Source: DATBLQ01 sp036555325 (GTDB taxonomy: Bacteria > Pseudomonadota > Alphaproteobacteria > Rhizobiales > Aestuariivirgaceae). From it: a DNA stretch of 58,494 nt. Positions 18,485-26,741 of the stretch are shown piece by piece. The translations under genes were made by a program, and so were the position numbers. Within the stretch, counting starts at the first letter, position 1, and each line of letters opens with the position of its first letter. The stretch covers positions 1-58,494 of the forward strand of contig DATBLQ010000042.1 of assembly GCA_036555325.1 (NCBI GenBank), read 5' to 3'. The notes under the pieces were generated by a model. The model was not told the DNA's origin. It did not search any database and was given only the letters and a program-made list of their open reading frames with translations.

Positions 18485-19518
18485 GGGAGCCCATCATACT
18501 TCGCCGCTTCCGCAAACACATAGGTCCAACGAGCGTCAAGCGCCGCAAAAAGGTCTTGATTGCTGGAGCACAAGAGCACTTCATGGTTTAGCCAGCGGGA
18601 CGTGCGGGTAAGATTCAAGCTACCGAACAGAACCCGGCGCTCAGCCTTACCTTCAAGCAGCATGAACTTGCAGTGCATGGGCAGCTTCTCCGGATGGCGG
18701 TAGCGACGGAAGTTTACACCGGACGTGCGCAAGATCCTCTCGATACCCACCGGGACGCGGCGGAATGTGTCGTGCGCCAAGACTTCTACTGACGTGCCGT
18801 TCACCGAGAGCGTGGCGAGCAATCGCGCAATCGATGAATCGCGAAAATGAGAAGCAGCAATCCGGATGCGCTCGAAGCGGGTGCGCTGGAGGAATTGGAT
18901 GTGCACATTGGAGCGCTTACGGGGAAAAAAGTAGATGTTGAGATCGGGCGAATCAAACGTGGCATTGAGGTGAGCGCCATAGCGCTCGAAAACCCCGTGC
19001 GGCGAGGCATGCATGGCCTGCAGATGTGAGTGGAGAAAGGAAACGGCGGCGCTGTCGGTGATCTCGACAAGATAATTGTGGCCACGATCCTGATCGCCGA
19101 TGTCGTCGAGCAGGTCTTCCGAATCGCTCAAGTTCCGCGAGGGGTTATAGGACCCCACGTAGACAGCGGGCCTGGGATGGCTGAAGAAATAGATTTTCTC
19201 ATGCACATGGCCCGGCAAGACGTGGGCAAGCGGACGAAGACCGCTCAACACGCCCTTGGGTCCGCCAAGGAGGCGCAGGACCTCTGCGTTCACCTCGGCG
19301 CGGCGGGGATGGGCATCAATGTCCAGGAAGACCCGCACGCCGCGCCGGCTTGCGGAGAGTAGCGACTTGGCAAGTTCAAGGTTGCCGAAATAGTAGGCGA
19401 CCCAGTGGATTTCACCCCCCGCGGGAACCCTCTCGATCGCAGAACTGAGAACAGCGGCAAGTGCTCCGTCAGGACGGTCCGGTCCGCCGAAATGAACGCG
19501 CATTGGAGAAACAATCAT
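18481..19518 (-). CDS. Phospholipase D-like protein with degenerate HKD motifs
   Basis: The 345-residue protein has the two-lobed PLD layout: His-Glu-Lys with 'VYVGSYNPS' near 105-125, and His-Cys-Lys with 'RVLFGSLNLTRTS' near 282-300. Both HxK pairs and the Ser/Asn (GS.N) residues are kept. The Asp of HxKxxxxD is replaced by Ser in the first motif and Glu in the second, so activity may still be present because His and Lys do the chemistry. No signal peptide is seen. Family members hydrolyse or transfer phosphodiesters of lipids, cardiolipin or nucleic acids. It is coupled to the two-domain glycosyltransferase, which favours a lipid or glycolipid substrate. ATG 19503 is an alternative start. 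Confidence 0.7.
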   Translation of the reverse strand: MIVSPMRVHFGGPDRPDGALAAVLSSAIERVPAGGEIHWVAYYFGNLELAKSLLSASRRGVRVFLDIDAHPRRAEVNAEVLRLLGGPKGVLSGLRPLAHVLPGHVHEKIYFFSHPRPAVYVGSYNPSRNLSDSEDLLDDIGDQDRGHNYLVEITDSAAVSFLHSHLQAMHASPHGVFERYGAHLNATFDSPDLNIYFFPRKRSNVHIQFLQRTRFERIRIAASHFRDSSIARLLATLSVNGTSVEVLAHDTFRRVPVGIERILRTSGVNFRRYRHPEKLPMHCKFMLLEGKAERRVLFGSLNLTRTSRWLNHEVLLCSSNQDLFAALDARWTYVFAEAAKYDGLP

Positions 19519-19587
19519 CTCGACATGGCTTCAACGGTAGGGGCAAAAAACAGGTTTGAGGTCCTGCCGGTGCGGCCTTATGCCTTA

Positions 19588-20265
19588 TCAGGCCTGATTT
19601 CTGATGGCCAGCATCGACTGCCCGGTTGGATGCGAGTAAGCAAATTCCTCCAGGCGAAATCCGTGCTTCTCGACGATGTCACTGACGAGGGACAAGGGAT
19701 AGCGGAAGGTTTTCTGTCCGGTGCGTTCTTCCTTGTCTGATTTCCAGATCGTGAAGAAAAACACGGCATTGGGATTCATCACGTTACGCACGTGCGCGAA
19801 TGCCTGTTCGAGATACTTCCGCGGCAAATGGGTGAACACAGATTGGGCAAGCAGGAAATCAAATCGTTCGGCAAATTCAGCAAACTTCAACTCCCCTGTT
19901 TGATTCAGGAGGAGATTCGGTTTCCGATCGGCAAGCTGCTCGCTTTCGATCAAACCTTTGGCAAACTCGATCACTTTCGGGGAAATATCCACACCGGTAT
20001 AGTTACCTGGATTGAGAAATCGAATGAAGTGCCGGCCCCCGCGCAACGTTCCGCATCCGATATCGAGCATCTTATGAAATGGCTCAAGCCCATGCTGCTT
20101 GAGGAATGAGAATTGAACCTCGCCCATTTCCTCCCAGTGGCCACCGATGGCGCGCTGCGGATCTTCATCCACCCGCAAATTCGTGTGCTCTCGATACGCA
20201 TCGATGTAGTCCATCGTGCGATAGATGCCACGAATCTTCCATTTGGTGATCAATCTGCCAAGCAT
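19588..20265 (-). CDS. SAM-dependent methyltransferase, class I
   Basis: The product is 225 residues with SAM-binding motif 'MLDIGCGTLRGGRHFIRFL' near 66-84, the acidic 'GVDIS' after strand 2, and 'FDFLLAQSVFTHLPRKYLEQ' as motif post-II. It is soluble. Similar sequences occur among methyltransferases of polysaccharide and lipid gene clusters, but the acceptor is not deducible. It is first in the minus-strand run with the PLD-like and glycosyltransferase genes (69-bp gap). The 216-bp space to the divergent gene at 20482 should hold promoters for both; I see no clear -35/-10 there. Confidence 0.8.
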   Translation of the reverse strand: MLGRLITKWKIRGIYRTMDYIDAYREHTNLRVDEDPQRAIGGHWEEMGEVQFSFLKQHGLEPFHKMLDIGCGTLRGGRHFIRFLNPGNYTGVDISPKVIEFAKGLIESEQLADRKPNLLLNQTGELKFAEFAERFDFLLAQSVFTHLPRKYLEQAFAHVRNVMNPNAVFFFTIWKSDKEERTGQKTFRYPLSLVSDIVEKHGFRLEEFAYSHPTGQSMLAIRNQA

Positions 20266-20481
20266 GAAACCCCGATGTTCGCCGAGAAGAAGACAGCCGG
20301 CACAACGAGCCGTTGGAGGCCGGCAGTTGCTATAAGCCTGGCATTTGCCAAGTCAAGGGCAACTTGGACAGTTGACCTTAGGTATCAGGCGTATTAACAG
20401 CGGCTTTCTTCGGTGGGTTCAAACTGAATTGACGCATGAAATATTTAAATAGCCGAAGAAATCTTGCACAACCACTCGACA

Positions 20482-21771
20482 ATGGACAATCCGCCGGGCG
20501 CAAGCAAAATCAGATCTGACTGGAGCGAGAACAAGATTCGAGCGCTCCTGGCAGCGCACGAATTTTCTTATCAACGGGTCGAGCTTCCCTATGGGCTGAG
20601 CACCGGAGGGGTAGATCGCTCTCCAACGGCAAACCTCATTTATCCGGAAAGTTTGGCGGGCAAGTCGGTTTTCGACGTCGGTTGCATGTATGGCTATTTT
20701 TTGTTCGAAGCGGAAGAGCGCGGTGCCGCACGCATGGTCGGATGCGAGATCAATTCCGACAGTCTGGCAAAGTGCCGATTACTGGCCAGCATGCGACAGT
20801 CGCGAGCTGAATTCGTCCGGTTGGATATCGATCGCGAAGAGTTGCCTGGCTCCTTCGACTATGTTCTATGCCTGAACCTCCTCCATCATCTGCGCAATCC
20901 CCTCGCCGCCCTCGACAAGCTGATTGCAGCAACACGCGAATGTCTGGTGCTCGAGGTGGCATCTCTTAATCCGCGCGACTCACGAAAAATAGGCTTGTTG
21001 ACCATGCTGGGGTCGCCGTTCCTGGCACGTCTTCCGGTGTTTTTTCTAGCGGAAGGAGGAAAAGGGAAAGGCGCCGGGCAGACCTTTTTCATAACGGAAA
21101 GCGCAATTCATACTTTGCTGAAAAAGCATCGACAAGATTTCGCAACCGTTAAGTTTTATTCCGGCGGACAGAAAGGACGCTTTATCGTCGTCGCCCGCAA
21201 ACGTCGGATCGGACATTTGCATATCATCGCGGGAGTCAACGCGGTCGGCAAGACGACTTTCCTCGATAGCTGGGCGAGCGGAAAGCAAAAGGAAATAGCC
21301 GGAACAATCGGACTTGAGTCGGTGAAGCCATGGCTGCTTAGAAGCTATGGCCACCTCACGGATGAAACGGAACCGGACATCTCGCATCTTCTCCTTCAAT
21401 ACAACATCTCCCAGCACCTGCACGACGGCGATCTGCATCGGCACGACCGCGGTCTTCTTGACATTATTCGGTGTGCCGAAAAGACGACGATTTCAACGCT
21501 CTGGCATCCTTCGGAGAAACTTCTCAAACGATATCAGGGCGAGCGGATCAAATCAGTTGGCCTAAGGACTGGGCAGGCTCGCAAGAAGATCAAGCGCCTG
21601 TTGAAGCTTTATGGCAACAAATCACAGTTCGATGCGGTTTACTCCGACTGGTTTGCCTTTACCAAACGGCATGCGCAGCACAGTCATGTGATCTTGCAGG
21701 AGCCTCACTACCGGGCTGTTTCGCTCGAGGACTGGGAGAGTGAATTCAAGATTGAATCGAGCAGCGTCTAA
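20482..21771 (+). CDS. Methyltransferase / P-loop NTPase fusion (paralogue A)
   Basis: This encodes 429 residues from ATG 20482 (an in-frame TTG at 20464 is the alternative). The N-half is a class I methyltransferase: 'SVFDVGCMYGYFLFEAEERG' near 63-82 and 'FDYVLCLNLLHHLRNPLAAL'. At about residue 250 a second domain starts with Walker A 'IIAGVNAVGKTTFLDSWASG', followed by a kinase-like or sulfotransferase-like P-loop fold with 'TTISTLWHPSEKLLKRY' and a basic stretch. The convergent gene at 21822-23111 has the same design and, with its matching start, the same length (429), so they are diverged paralogues. A methylating and phosphorylating polysaccharide-capping role, like that of WbdD, is a functional analogy only; WbdD has a different kinase fold. 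Confidence 0.7.
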   Translation: MDNPPGASKIRSDWSENKIRALLAAHEFSYQRVELPYGLSTGGVDRSPTANLIYPESLAGKSVFDVGCMYGYFLFEAEERGAARMVGCEINSDSLAKCRLLASMRQSRAEFVRLDIDREELPGSFDYVLCLNLLHHLRNPLAALDKLIAATRECLVLEVASLNPRDSRKIGLLTMLGSPFLARLPVFFLAEGGKGKGAGQTFFITESAIHTLLKKHRQDFATVKFYSGGQKGRFIVVARKRRIGHLHIIAGVNAVGKTTFLDSWASGKQKEIAGTIGLESVKPWLLRSYGHLTDETEPDISHLLLQYNISQHLHDGDLHRHDRGLLDIIRCAEKTTISTLWHPSEKLLKRYQGERIKSVGLRTGQARKKIKRLLKLYGNKSQFDAVYSDWFAFTKRHAQHSHVILQEPHYRAVSLEDWESEFKIESSSV

Positions 21772-21821
21772 GCAGCGGATAGCGTGGTCCGGCACCGGCG
21801 AAACGCCTATTGGCTAGTTCT

Positions 21822-23111
21822 TCAATCGAGCGTGGCGCGAAGTGCGGGCCACTCCTCAAGCGGCAACAGCCGGTAAGGCGTGATACGGGTGTCGAGAATA
21901 TAATGCTGCCCCCGCCTTTCGCGGATGAAGTCAATCCACCGGTCATAAAGCTGAATAACCTTGCCGCTATCGGACAATGATTTCAGGATCTTCCTGGATC
22001 GCTTGCGCCCCAAGTGAACTCCAAAATAGGTGTTCGGTTCGATTTCACGTGTTCGCCAGCGTCGCTCGAGTTCGGACGGATCGGTTAGAAGGGTCACTGA
22101 CCGGACTGTTTCGGCCAGGTCAAACACGTCCGTTGCCCGATCCCGGGAGAAATTGAACGGACCCCGAAGATAGGGCCGCAAGAAATCATAGTGAAAGACC
22201 AGCTTCGAAACATCGGGCTTGGGTAGAGTGCCGATATGATGCTTGCTCTTGAGCCATTGCCCGTTCTCGGCCCCAACGAGCGGTTCCAGCTCGGGGCATT
22301 TGTTCTTCAAAAGGCGCTTGATCAAATCGCTCTTGCCCGATGCAGAAGGGCCGGCGACAATCAATAATTCCTTGACGCGCAGTTTCTCAGCGACGCAAAG
22401 GAAACGCCCTTTGAACGGCGACGCAAACGTTTCCACCTTCCAGAAGACATTGTTCTGCGATAGCAACAACTGCCTGATTGCCTTGGGGGAAAAGAAGAAG
22501 TTCGACTCGAATGCCCGGTTTTCGGCGCCGAGGACAATAAGCGGCAATCGATTGAGCAACGGCTGAATGAGGGGCAAAGGGTAGAGCAACCAGGTGAGCG
22601 CGTTCCTTCGATAGAATATTTTCTTTGCATCCTCCCCATTCAATCCCGCGATCTCCAGCACTAACCGCTCTTTGGTAATATTGATCAACTTTTTGAGCAC
22701 ACCGAGAGGATTTTGCAGGTGATGCAGGATGTTGAGGCAAAGGACAAAATCAAATTTTTCCGGGATGTCATCGACCGAGATATCCAATTTCCTGAATTCA
22801 ATGTTGAGTTTCGTTATTGCATTGAGCTTGTGAGCTTTACTCAAAGCGTCATCGTCAAAATCCACGCCGAGCACGCGCGCTGCGCCACGCTTAGCGGCCT
22901 CGAATGAAAAATATCCATAGCGGCAACCGATATCGAGCAATGTCTTGCCGCTCATATCGGGAGGCAGGATGAGATTGAGAGTGATCGATCGGTCGTTGCC
23001 GTCGGTGCAACGACCTCCTGGCAGTGTAAGACGCTGGTAGCGGAACTCCTCTTCCTTCAGCAGCTGATCGATCTGCTGCAGCTCCGACTGGGTTGGCTGA
23101 ATCGCCGTCAT
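21822..23111 (-). CDS. Methyltransferase / P-loop NTPase fusion (paralogue B)
   Basis: The start is ATG 23111: AAGGAG (23118-23123 in complement) lies 6 nt upstream, so the longer frame to 23132 is not used. The product is 429 residues. The methyltransferase domain has 'TLLDIGCRYGYFSFEAAKRG' and 'FDFVLCLNILHHLQNPLGVL'. The P-loop domain begins near 247 with 'LLIVAGPSASGKSDLIKRLL' and later 'VTLLTDPSELERRWRTREIE', a line closely matching the 'LWHPSEKLLKRY' line of paralogue A. It sits 48 bp after a 2OG oxygenase gene on the same strand and probably ends that operon. The 50-bp convergent gap to paralogue A has no clear terminator. Confidence 0.72.
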   Translation of the reverse strand: MTAIQPTQSELQQIDQLLKEEEFRYQRLTLPGGRCTDGNDRSITLNLILPPDMSGKTLLDIGCRYGYFSFEAAKRGAARVLGVDFDDDALSKAHKLNAITKLNIEFRKLDISVDDIPEKFDFVLCLNILHHLQNPLGVLKKLINITKERLVLEIAGLNGEDAKKIFYRRNALTWLLYPLPLIQPLLNRLPLIVLGAENRAFESNFFFSPKAIRQLLLSQNNVFWKVETFASPFKGRFLCVAEKLRVKELLIVAGPSASGKSDLIKRLLKNKCPELEPLVGAENGQWLKSKHHIGTLPKPDVSKLVFHYDFLRPYLRGPFNFSRDRATDVFDLAETVRSVTLLTDPSELERRWRTREIEPNTYFGVHLGRKRSRKILKSLSDSGKVIQLYDRWIDFIRERRGQHYILDTRITPYRLLPLEEWPALRATLD

Positions 23112-23159
23112 CTGGATCTCCTTCTGCTCCACGTCGGCGACACGGAGGATTGCAACTTT

Positions 23160-24038
23160 CTATGCTCGACCAAGAGAGAGAATTCTCTGCAGCAGCCTTG
23201 GTTTTTCCGCATAAGGCCGCTCGTCAAACAATCGGTCGATCGTTGGATACACCTCCGCGATGATATTCACGAGCCGCCGCGGGAAAGGCGTGACATTTCG
23301 GACGGACACACTGTGAATGGCGTTGAGGCTGTTGAGCAACCACACAAATTTGTTGGGCCCGTAGGATATGGCGTTGATAAGCTCGGCGTTCTCTGAGCGT
23401 ATGTAGCGCTTGTCATAGAACGAAAATGTCCTGCCGTTTTTCCACCTGTACAGCTCAAGATCGCCGCCGGTTGAGGTATCATTGGCATCACGCAGGTAGA
23501 ACAAGCCGGCAAACAGCTCGGCACTATTGTCAAGATGCAGAGATTTCACCGTAGAGGGAGTGCTTGAGACGGGCGAATTCATGCCGACCTGGCAATCAAG
23601 AGCTACCTCGCATTCCCTCGTGTCGTCTTTGTAGCGCCGAACTCCTGCCCTTGGCCGCCCCGTCGGTGATTTCTTGCACATCAAAGGAACAAGCCAGTCA
23701 TAGCGCGACGCTACCGTGTTGCCTAATTTTTCGAGAAGCTCATCGAGAAAATTCTGGGATGTGTGGTATAGCACGAATTCACGCCAGAGCCCGATGTCGA
23801 AGTTTGCATCCGCATGGACTGCCGCCGCCGAAATGTCGTAGCGAGCATTCGATTCCATCTGCAGTTCGGATTTCTTACGGGCGTGCCGCGAGAAAATCGT
23901 TTCCGCTGAGGGATACTGCTGCTCCAGACGGTGGTAAAGGTCGGCGGGCAACGCGTTTTCTATGACAAAGTGCGGAAAAGGATCGTTTTGAACGAGCCTA
24001 GATTTGAAATTCTGCAGGATGCTCAGATTGTTGTGCAT
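23160..24038 (-). CDS. 2OG-Fe(II) oxygenase, prolyl-hydroxylase-like
   Basis: This is a 292-residue double-stranded beta-helix dioxygenase. The iron ligands appear as His168-x-Asp170 ('LHLDNSAELFAGLFYLR') and His242 ('NAIHSVSV'), and an Arg at 254-255 should bind 2-oxoglutarate. 'GGDLELYRW' between them is typical of the prolyl 4-hydroxylase / Rps23-type superfamily. The substrate could be a protein side chain, a sugar or a lipid. It lies in a minus-strand operon sulfotransferase - 2OG - 2OG - methyltransferase/P-loop, with gaps of -20, 31 and 48 bp. Confidence 0.75.
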   Translation of the reverse strand: MHNNLSILQNFKSRLVQNDPFPHFVIENALPADLYHRLEQQYPSAETIFSRHARKKSELQMESNARYDISAAAVHADANFDIGLWREFVLYHTSQNFLDELLEKLGNTVASRYDWLVPLMCKKSPTGRPRAGVRRYKDDTRECEVALDCQVGMNSPVSSTPSTVKSLHLDNSAELFAGLFYLRDANDTSTGGDLELYRWKNGRTFSFYDKRYIRSENAELINAISYGPNKFVWLLNSLNAIHSVSVRNVTPFPRRLVNIIAEVYPTIDRLFDERPYAEKPRLLQRILSLGRA

Positions 24039-24069
24039 TGCCGTTTCAGGCTCCGTGCCACTTCGAGCA

Positions 24070-24696
24070 TTATGCGTGGAGACCGAGCCAACGCATCACG
24101 CGGCGCTTCACCTGCCCCTTTCGATAAGTCGTGTTGTCGGCAATGGCGTTTGAAACCCAGTTCAACTGAATAGTCCTGCGTGGTCCGGCAAAACGCTTGT
24201 GACCATGCCAGGAGTTTTCGCTGCGTTTGAATACCAGCAAAGTTCCGCTGACGGGTGGTACTTCAGCAACATAATCGTCGATATCATGGGAATTGCGAAG
24301 CAATCTTAGCCGCCCGCCGTCGGAGTCCCAATTTTCATTCAGATAGATGAGAGCGGTGACGACTTTGGAAGGCGAATCGGTGTGAATGTTGCCATCGCTT
24401 TTTTCAGAGAAGCCCCGGACTGTCACCAGATGCTGCGTGCCCTGCAGACTTATATTGAACTTCTTTTCAACGATGCCCTGAAATTTAGGACTTTTAATTT
24501 CGTCCAAGAAGGTCTTGAACGCCGTCCCGTAGGTGAGATCCTCAATGGGAAAGTTCCCCGCCTTTTCGATTGCGGGAAAATCCTGGTTAATTTCTTTCAG
24601 CCGCTTAGCCTTGACGAAGCCAGGTACGATAATGAACTCAAACGGACTTCGCTCCGGCTTTGTTTGGTTTAATTTCTCAAGATCGAGACAAGCCAT
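24070..24696 (-). CDS. 2OG-Fe(II) oxygenase
   Basis: The 208-residue enzyme has iron ligands His105-x-Asp107 ('GNIHTDSPSK') and His164 or His166 ('NSWHGHKRFAGPRR'), with Arg173/174 for 2-oxoglutarate and 'IYLNENWDSDGGRLRLL' between them. This pattern is common in small oxygenases of polysaccharide clusters and resembles the prolyl 4-hydroxylase superfamily. AGGGA precedes the ATG at 6 nt. The start overlaps the sulfotransferase gene by 20 bp, so translation is probably coupled. Confidence 0.8.
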   Translation of the reverse strand: MACLDLEKLNQTKPERSPFEFIIVPGFVKAKRLKEINQDFPAIEKAGNFPIEDLTYGTAFKTFLDEIKSPKFQGIVEKKFNISLQGTQHLVTVRGFSEKSDGNIHTDSPSKVVTALIYLNENWDSDGGRLRLLRNSHDIDDYVAEVPPVSGTLLVFKRSENSWHGHKRFAGPRRTIQLNWVSNAIADNTTYRKGQVKRRVMRWLGLHA

Positions 24697-25717
24697 TGCT
24701 TCCCTTTCCCTCGCTCAACTTCATTAGATTATTGGTCATGTCGGAAGAATAGCCCAACGATGGATCAAGCATGTCATCGACCATGCCTTCGAGCCGCCGA
24801 AGTTCGGCGGCTGAAAAATAGTCGCGGTAGCCAAATATCTTGCCGCGCCGTACCTTATAGGAGTCTGGATCGTGCAGCTTGGTTGGGCGTAAGCTCGAAG
24901 AATTGAAGGTGTTCCTCATTTCAGCATCGCGCAGTTTCTCAAAAGCCGTGAACTCGGCCGCTTCTGCCGCCTCGCTCTCCATGATCGGCGCATGGGCAAA
25001 CTGCAGAATGCGATGGAGGGCAGCACCCGGGTTCAGCCTCATTTCCTCGTATTTCACCAGATGAGCGCGTGGCATTGCGGCTGCGTGCCGCGCACAGTCG
25101 TTGTAGAAACGAATCGCTTCGCTGAGACCCCAATCGGCGGACATGGCAAATTCCATCATAGAAACGTTGGAGAGATCCAGCGGCCAATCGTTGAACAGCT
25201 TGCGTTCGCGCAGCGCATGCTTCTGAATATGGAAATACAAGGAAACAATTACATCCACGGGATGCCGGGTTAGAAACACCACCGCTTTGGAGGCAAGTTC
25301 GGAATCAGGCGCAGGCCGAGCCATGACGTGCTTGATGTACTCGTATCCAGCCATGTAGAGCCGCGGTATGGCCGGATTCGCAGCGTGATAGCGCTCGATG
25401 CGCGGAATAAGCGAGGTCGGCAGCCCATATTTCCGCTGGTAAACCCGCGCAAGCTGAAACCGCAACCAGGTGCTGCCGCTCTTGGGATGCGCTATGACCG
25501 TCAGGTCAGCACTTTCGAGCCGACGGCGTTCCAACTGGGTGCGGAGCACTCGTCGGATTTTAATCCGAGGACGATCCGGAATGGCGGCAAATATTCTCTC
25601 TCCAATTCTCTTGATCGCGGGCGTTAACTCGGTTGACAATCCTTGTCCTTTCAGCAAGCAGAACGAATCAAATGCAACATACCAACGCGCCGCCTGAATG
25701 CAACCGACCCGATTCAT
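24677..25717 (-). CDS. Sulfotransferase
   Basis: The product is 346 residues from ATG 25717; TTG 25639 with AAGGA in front is a credible shorter start. The much longer open frame to 26050 runs antisense into the GT8-like gene and is not believed. The PAPS 5'-loop 'VIAHPKSGSTWLRFQLARVY' is at about 74-93 and the 3'-phosphate motif 'VVFLTRHPVDVIVSLYFH' at about 146-163, both canonical for cytosolic-type sulfotransferases. 'YEEMRLNPGAALHRIL' and the C-terminal 'RRGKIFGYRDYF' (the RKG-like 3'-PAPS segment) complete the fold. It heads the operon with two oxygenases and a methyltransferase/P-loop protein, which makes it a likely tailoring enzyme of the same product. Confidence 0.85.
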   Translation of the reverse strand: MNRVGCIQAARWYVAFDSFCLLKGQGLSTELTPAIKRIGERIFAAIPDRPRIKIRRVLRTQLERRRLESADLTVIAHPKSGSTWLRFQLARVYQRKYGLPTSLIPRIERYHAANPAIPRLYMAGYEYIKHVMARPAPDSELASKAVVFLTRHPVDVIVSLYFHIQKHALRERKLFNDWPLDLSNVSMMEFAMSADWGLSEAIRFYNDCARHAAAMPRAHLVKYEEMRLNPGAALHRILQFAHAPIMESEAAEAAEFTAFEKLRDAEMRNTFNSSSLRPTKLHDPDSYKVRRGKIFGYRDYFSAAELRRLEGMVDDMLDPSLGYSSDMTNNLMKLSEGKGSNGLSRS

Positions 25718-25807
25718 TTCTTCATGCAGGGGGTATCGCTTGTCCAGCCAAAAGGTTGTTGGACGGCGTCGGACTCTGCTAAATGTGCTTACAAAGAGGG
25801 CTTCACG

Positions 25808-26722
25808 ATGAAACCGTGTGTTTTCATTCATACCAATGAAAAGCAGATTGTCGGTGCGCTGGTTTCCCAGTTTTCCTTCAAGCGTTTCGCCTCCGAGCCG
25901 GCGGCGTTCGACGTCAAGCTCATTCGGACCGATGATTATGGCTTCATCAAATCGCACAACGGACGCTCTTATCTGCGCGACGGCCTCCATAGGCAGTGGA
26001 GGAGCGACGACCTGCAGTCCTTCACAGTTCTCCGGTTCCTGCCGCCACAATTGATGGCTTACCAGGGCCGGTCACTGGTGGTTGATCCCGATGTGTTCTG
26101 TATCTCGGACGTTGTGCCGTTGCTGACACGGGACATGGGCGGACACGCCGTTTTGGCTCGCCGGAGATATAGATCAAAACCGGGGCTTTATGCCTCAAGC
26201 GTGATGTTGCTTGACAATGCCAAACTCAAACACTGGCGGGTCGAGCGGGACTTTGAAGAAATGTTCACCTTTACGCGCGACTACGGCAAATGGATCAATC
26301 TCAAGCTTGAACCGAAAGGATCGATCGGCGAACTCGAAACCGTGTGGAACGATTTCGACGAACTAACTCCAGCCACTCGGATGCTGCACAATACCAAGCG
26401 AAGAACCCAGCCGTGGAAGACTGGACTGCCGGTCGACTTCCGGCCTCCGGAAAGATCCGGCGCGTTCAACCTGGTGCACCTTCTTCATCAACTACGCCGT
26501 TCGCTATTTGGCGAATATGGACTTCTAGGCCGTTATGCGCGTCATCCAGACGGTACTCAGGAGCGCCTGTTTTTTGCGCTGCTCAAAGAGTGCATGAAGG
26601 ACGGCATAATCACAAAAGAGATGCTCGAAAAAGAGATGCGCCTCAACCATGTGCGGCATGACGCGATAGAAGTGCTGGAGAAAACTCCAACGTTGAATGA
26701 GCGTCCGCTGTTCGCGAATTAG
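25808..26722 (+). CDS. GT8-like glycosyltransferase
   Basis: This encodes 304 residues from ATG 25808, with AGAGGG (25795-25800) at 7 nt. A DxD-type metal site is seen in 'LVVDPDVFCISDV', and 'MLHNTKRRTQPWKTG' matches the His...Lys-x-x-Pro-Trp segment of GT8 glycosyltransferases. The C-terminal quarter is helical and basic. It should use a nucleotide sugar in the cytoplasm. It is divergent from the sulfotransferase across 90 bp and is followed after 19 bp by the ELM1-family gene. The family call rests on two motifs. Confidence 0.6.
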   Translation: MKPCVFIHTNEKQIVGALVSQFSFKRFASEPAAFDVKLIRTDDYGFIKSHNGRSYLRDGLHRQWRSDDLQSFTVLRFLPPQLMAYQGRSLVVDPDVFCISDVVPLLTRDMGGHAVLARRRYRSKPGLYASSVMLLDNAKLKHWRVERDFEEMFTFTRDYGKWINLKLEPKGSIGELETVWNDFDELTPATRMLHNTKRRTQPWKTGLPVDFRPPERSGAFNLVHLLHQLRRSLFGEYGLLGRYARHPDGTQERLFFALLKECMKDGIITKEMLEKEMRLNHVRHDAIEVLEKTPTLNERPLFAN

Positions 26723-26741
26723 CTCTAGCCGGAGCATCGAC

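Noticed and set aside
25718..26050. N-terminal extension of the sulfotransferase frame
   Set aside because: Runs antisense through the GT8-like gene and its promoter region and adds no sulfotransferase sequence.
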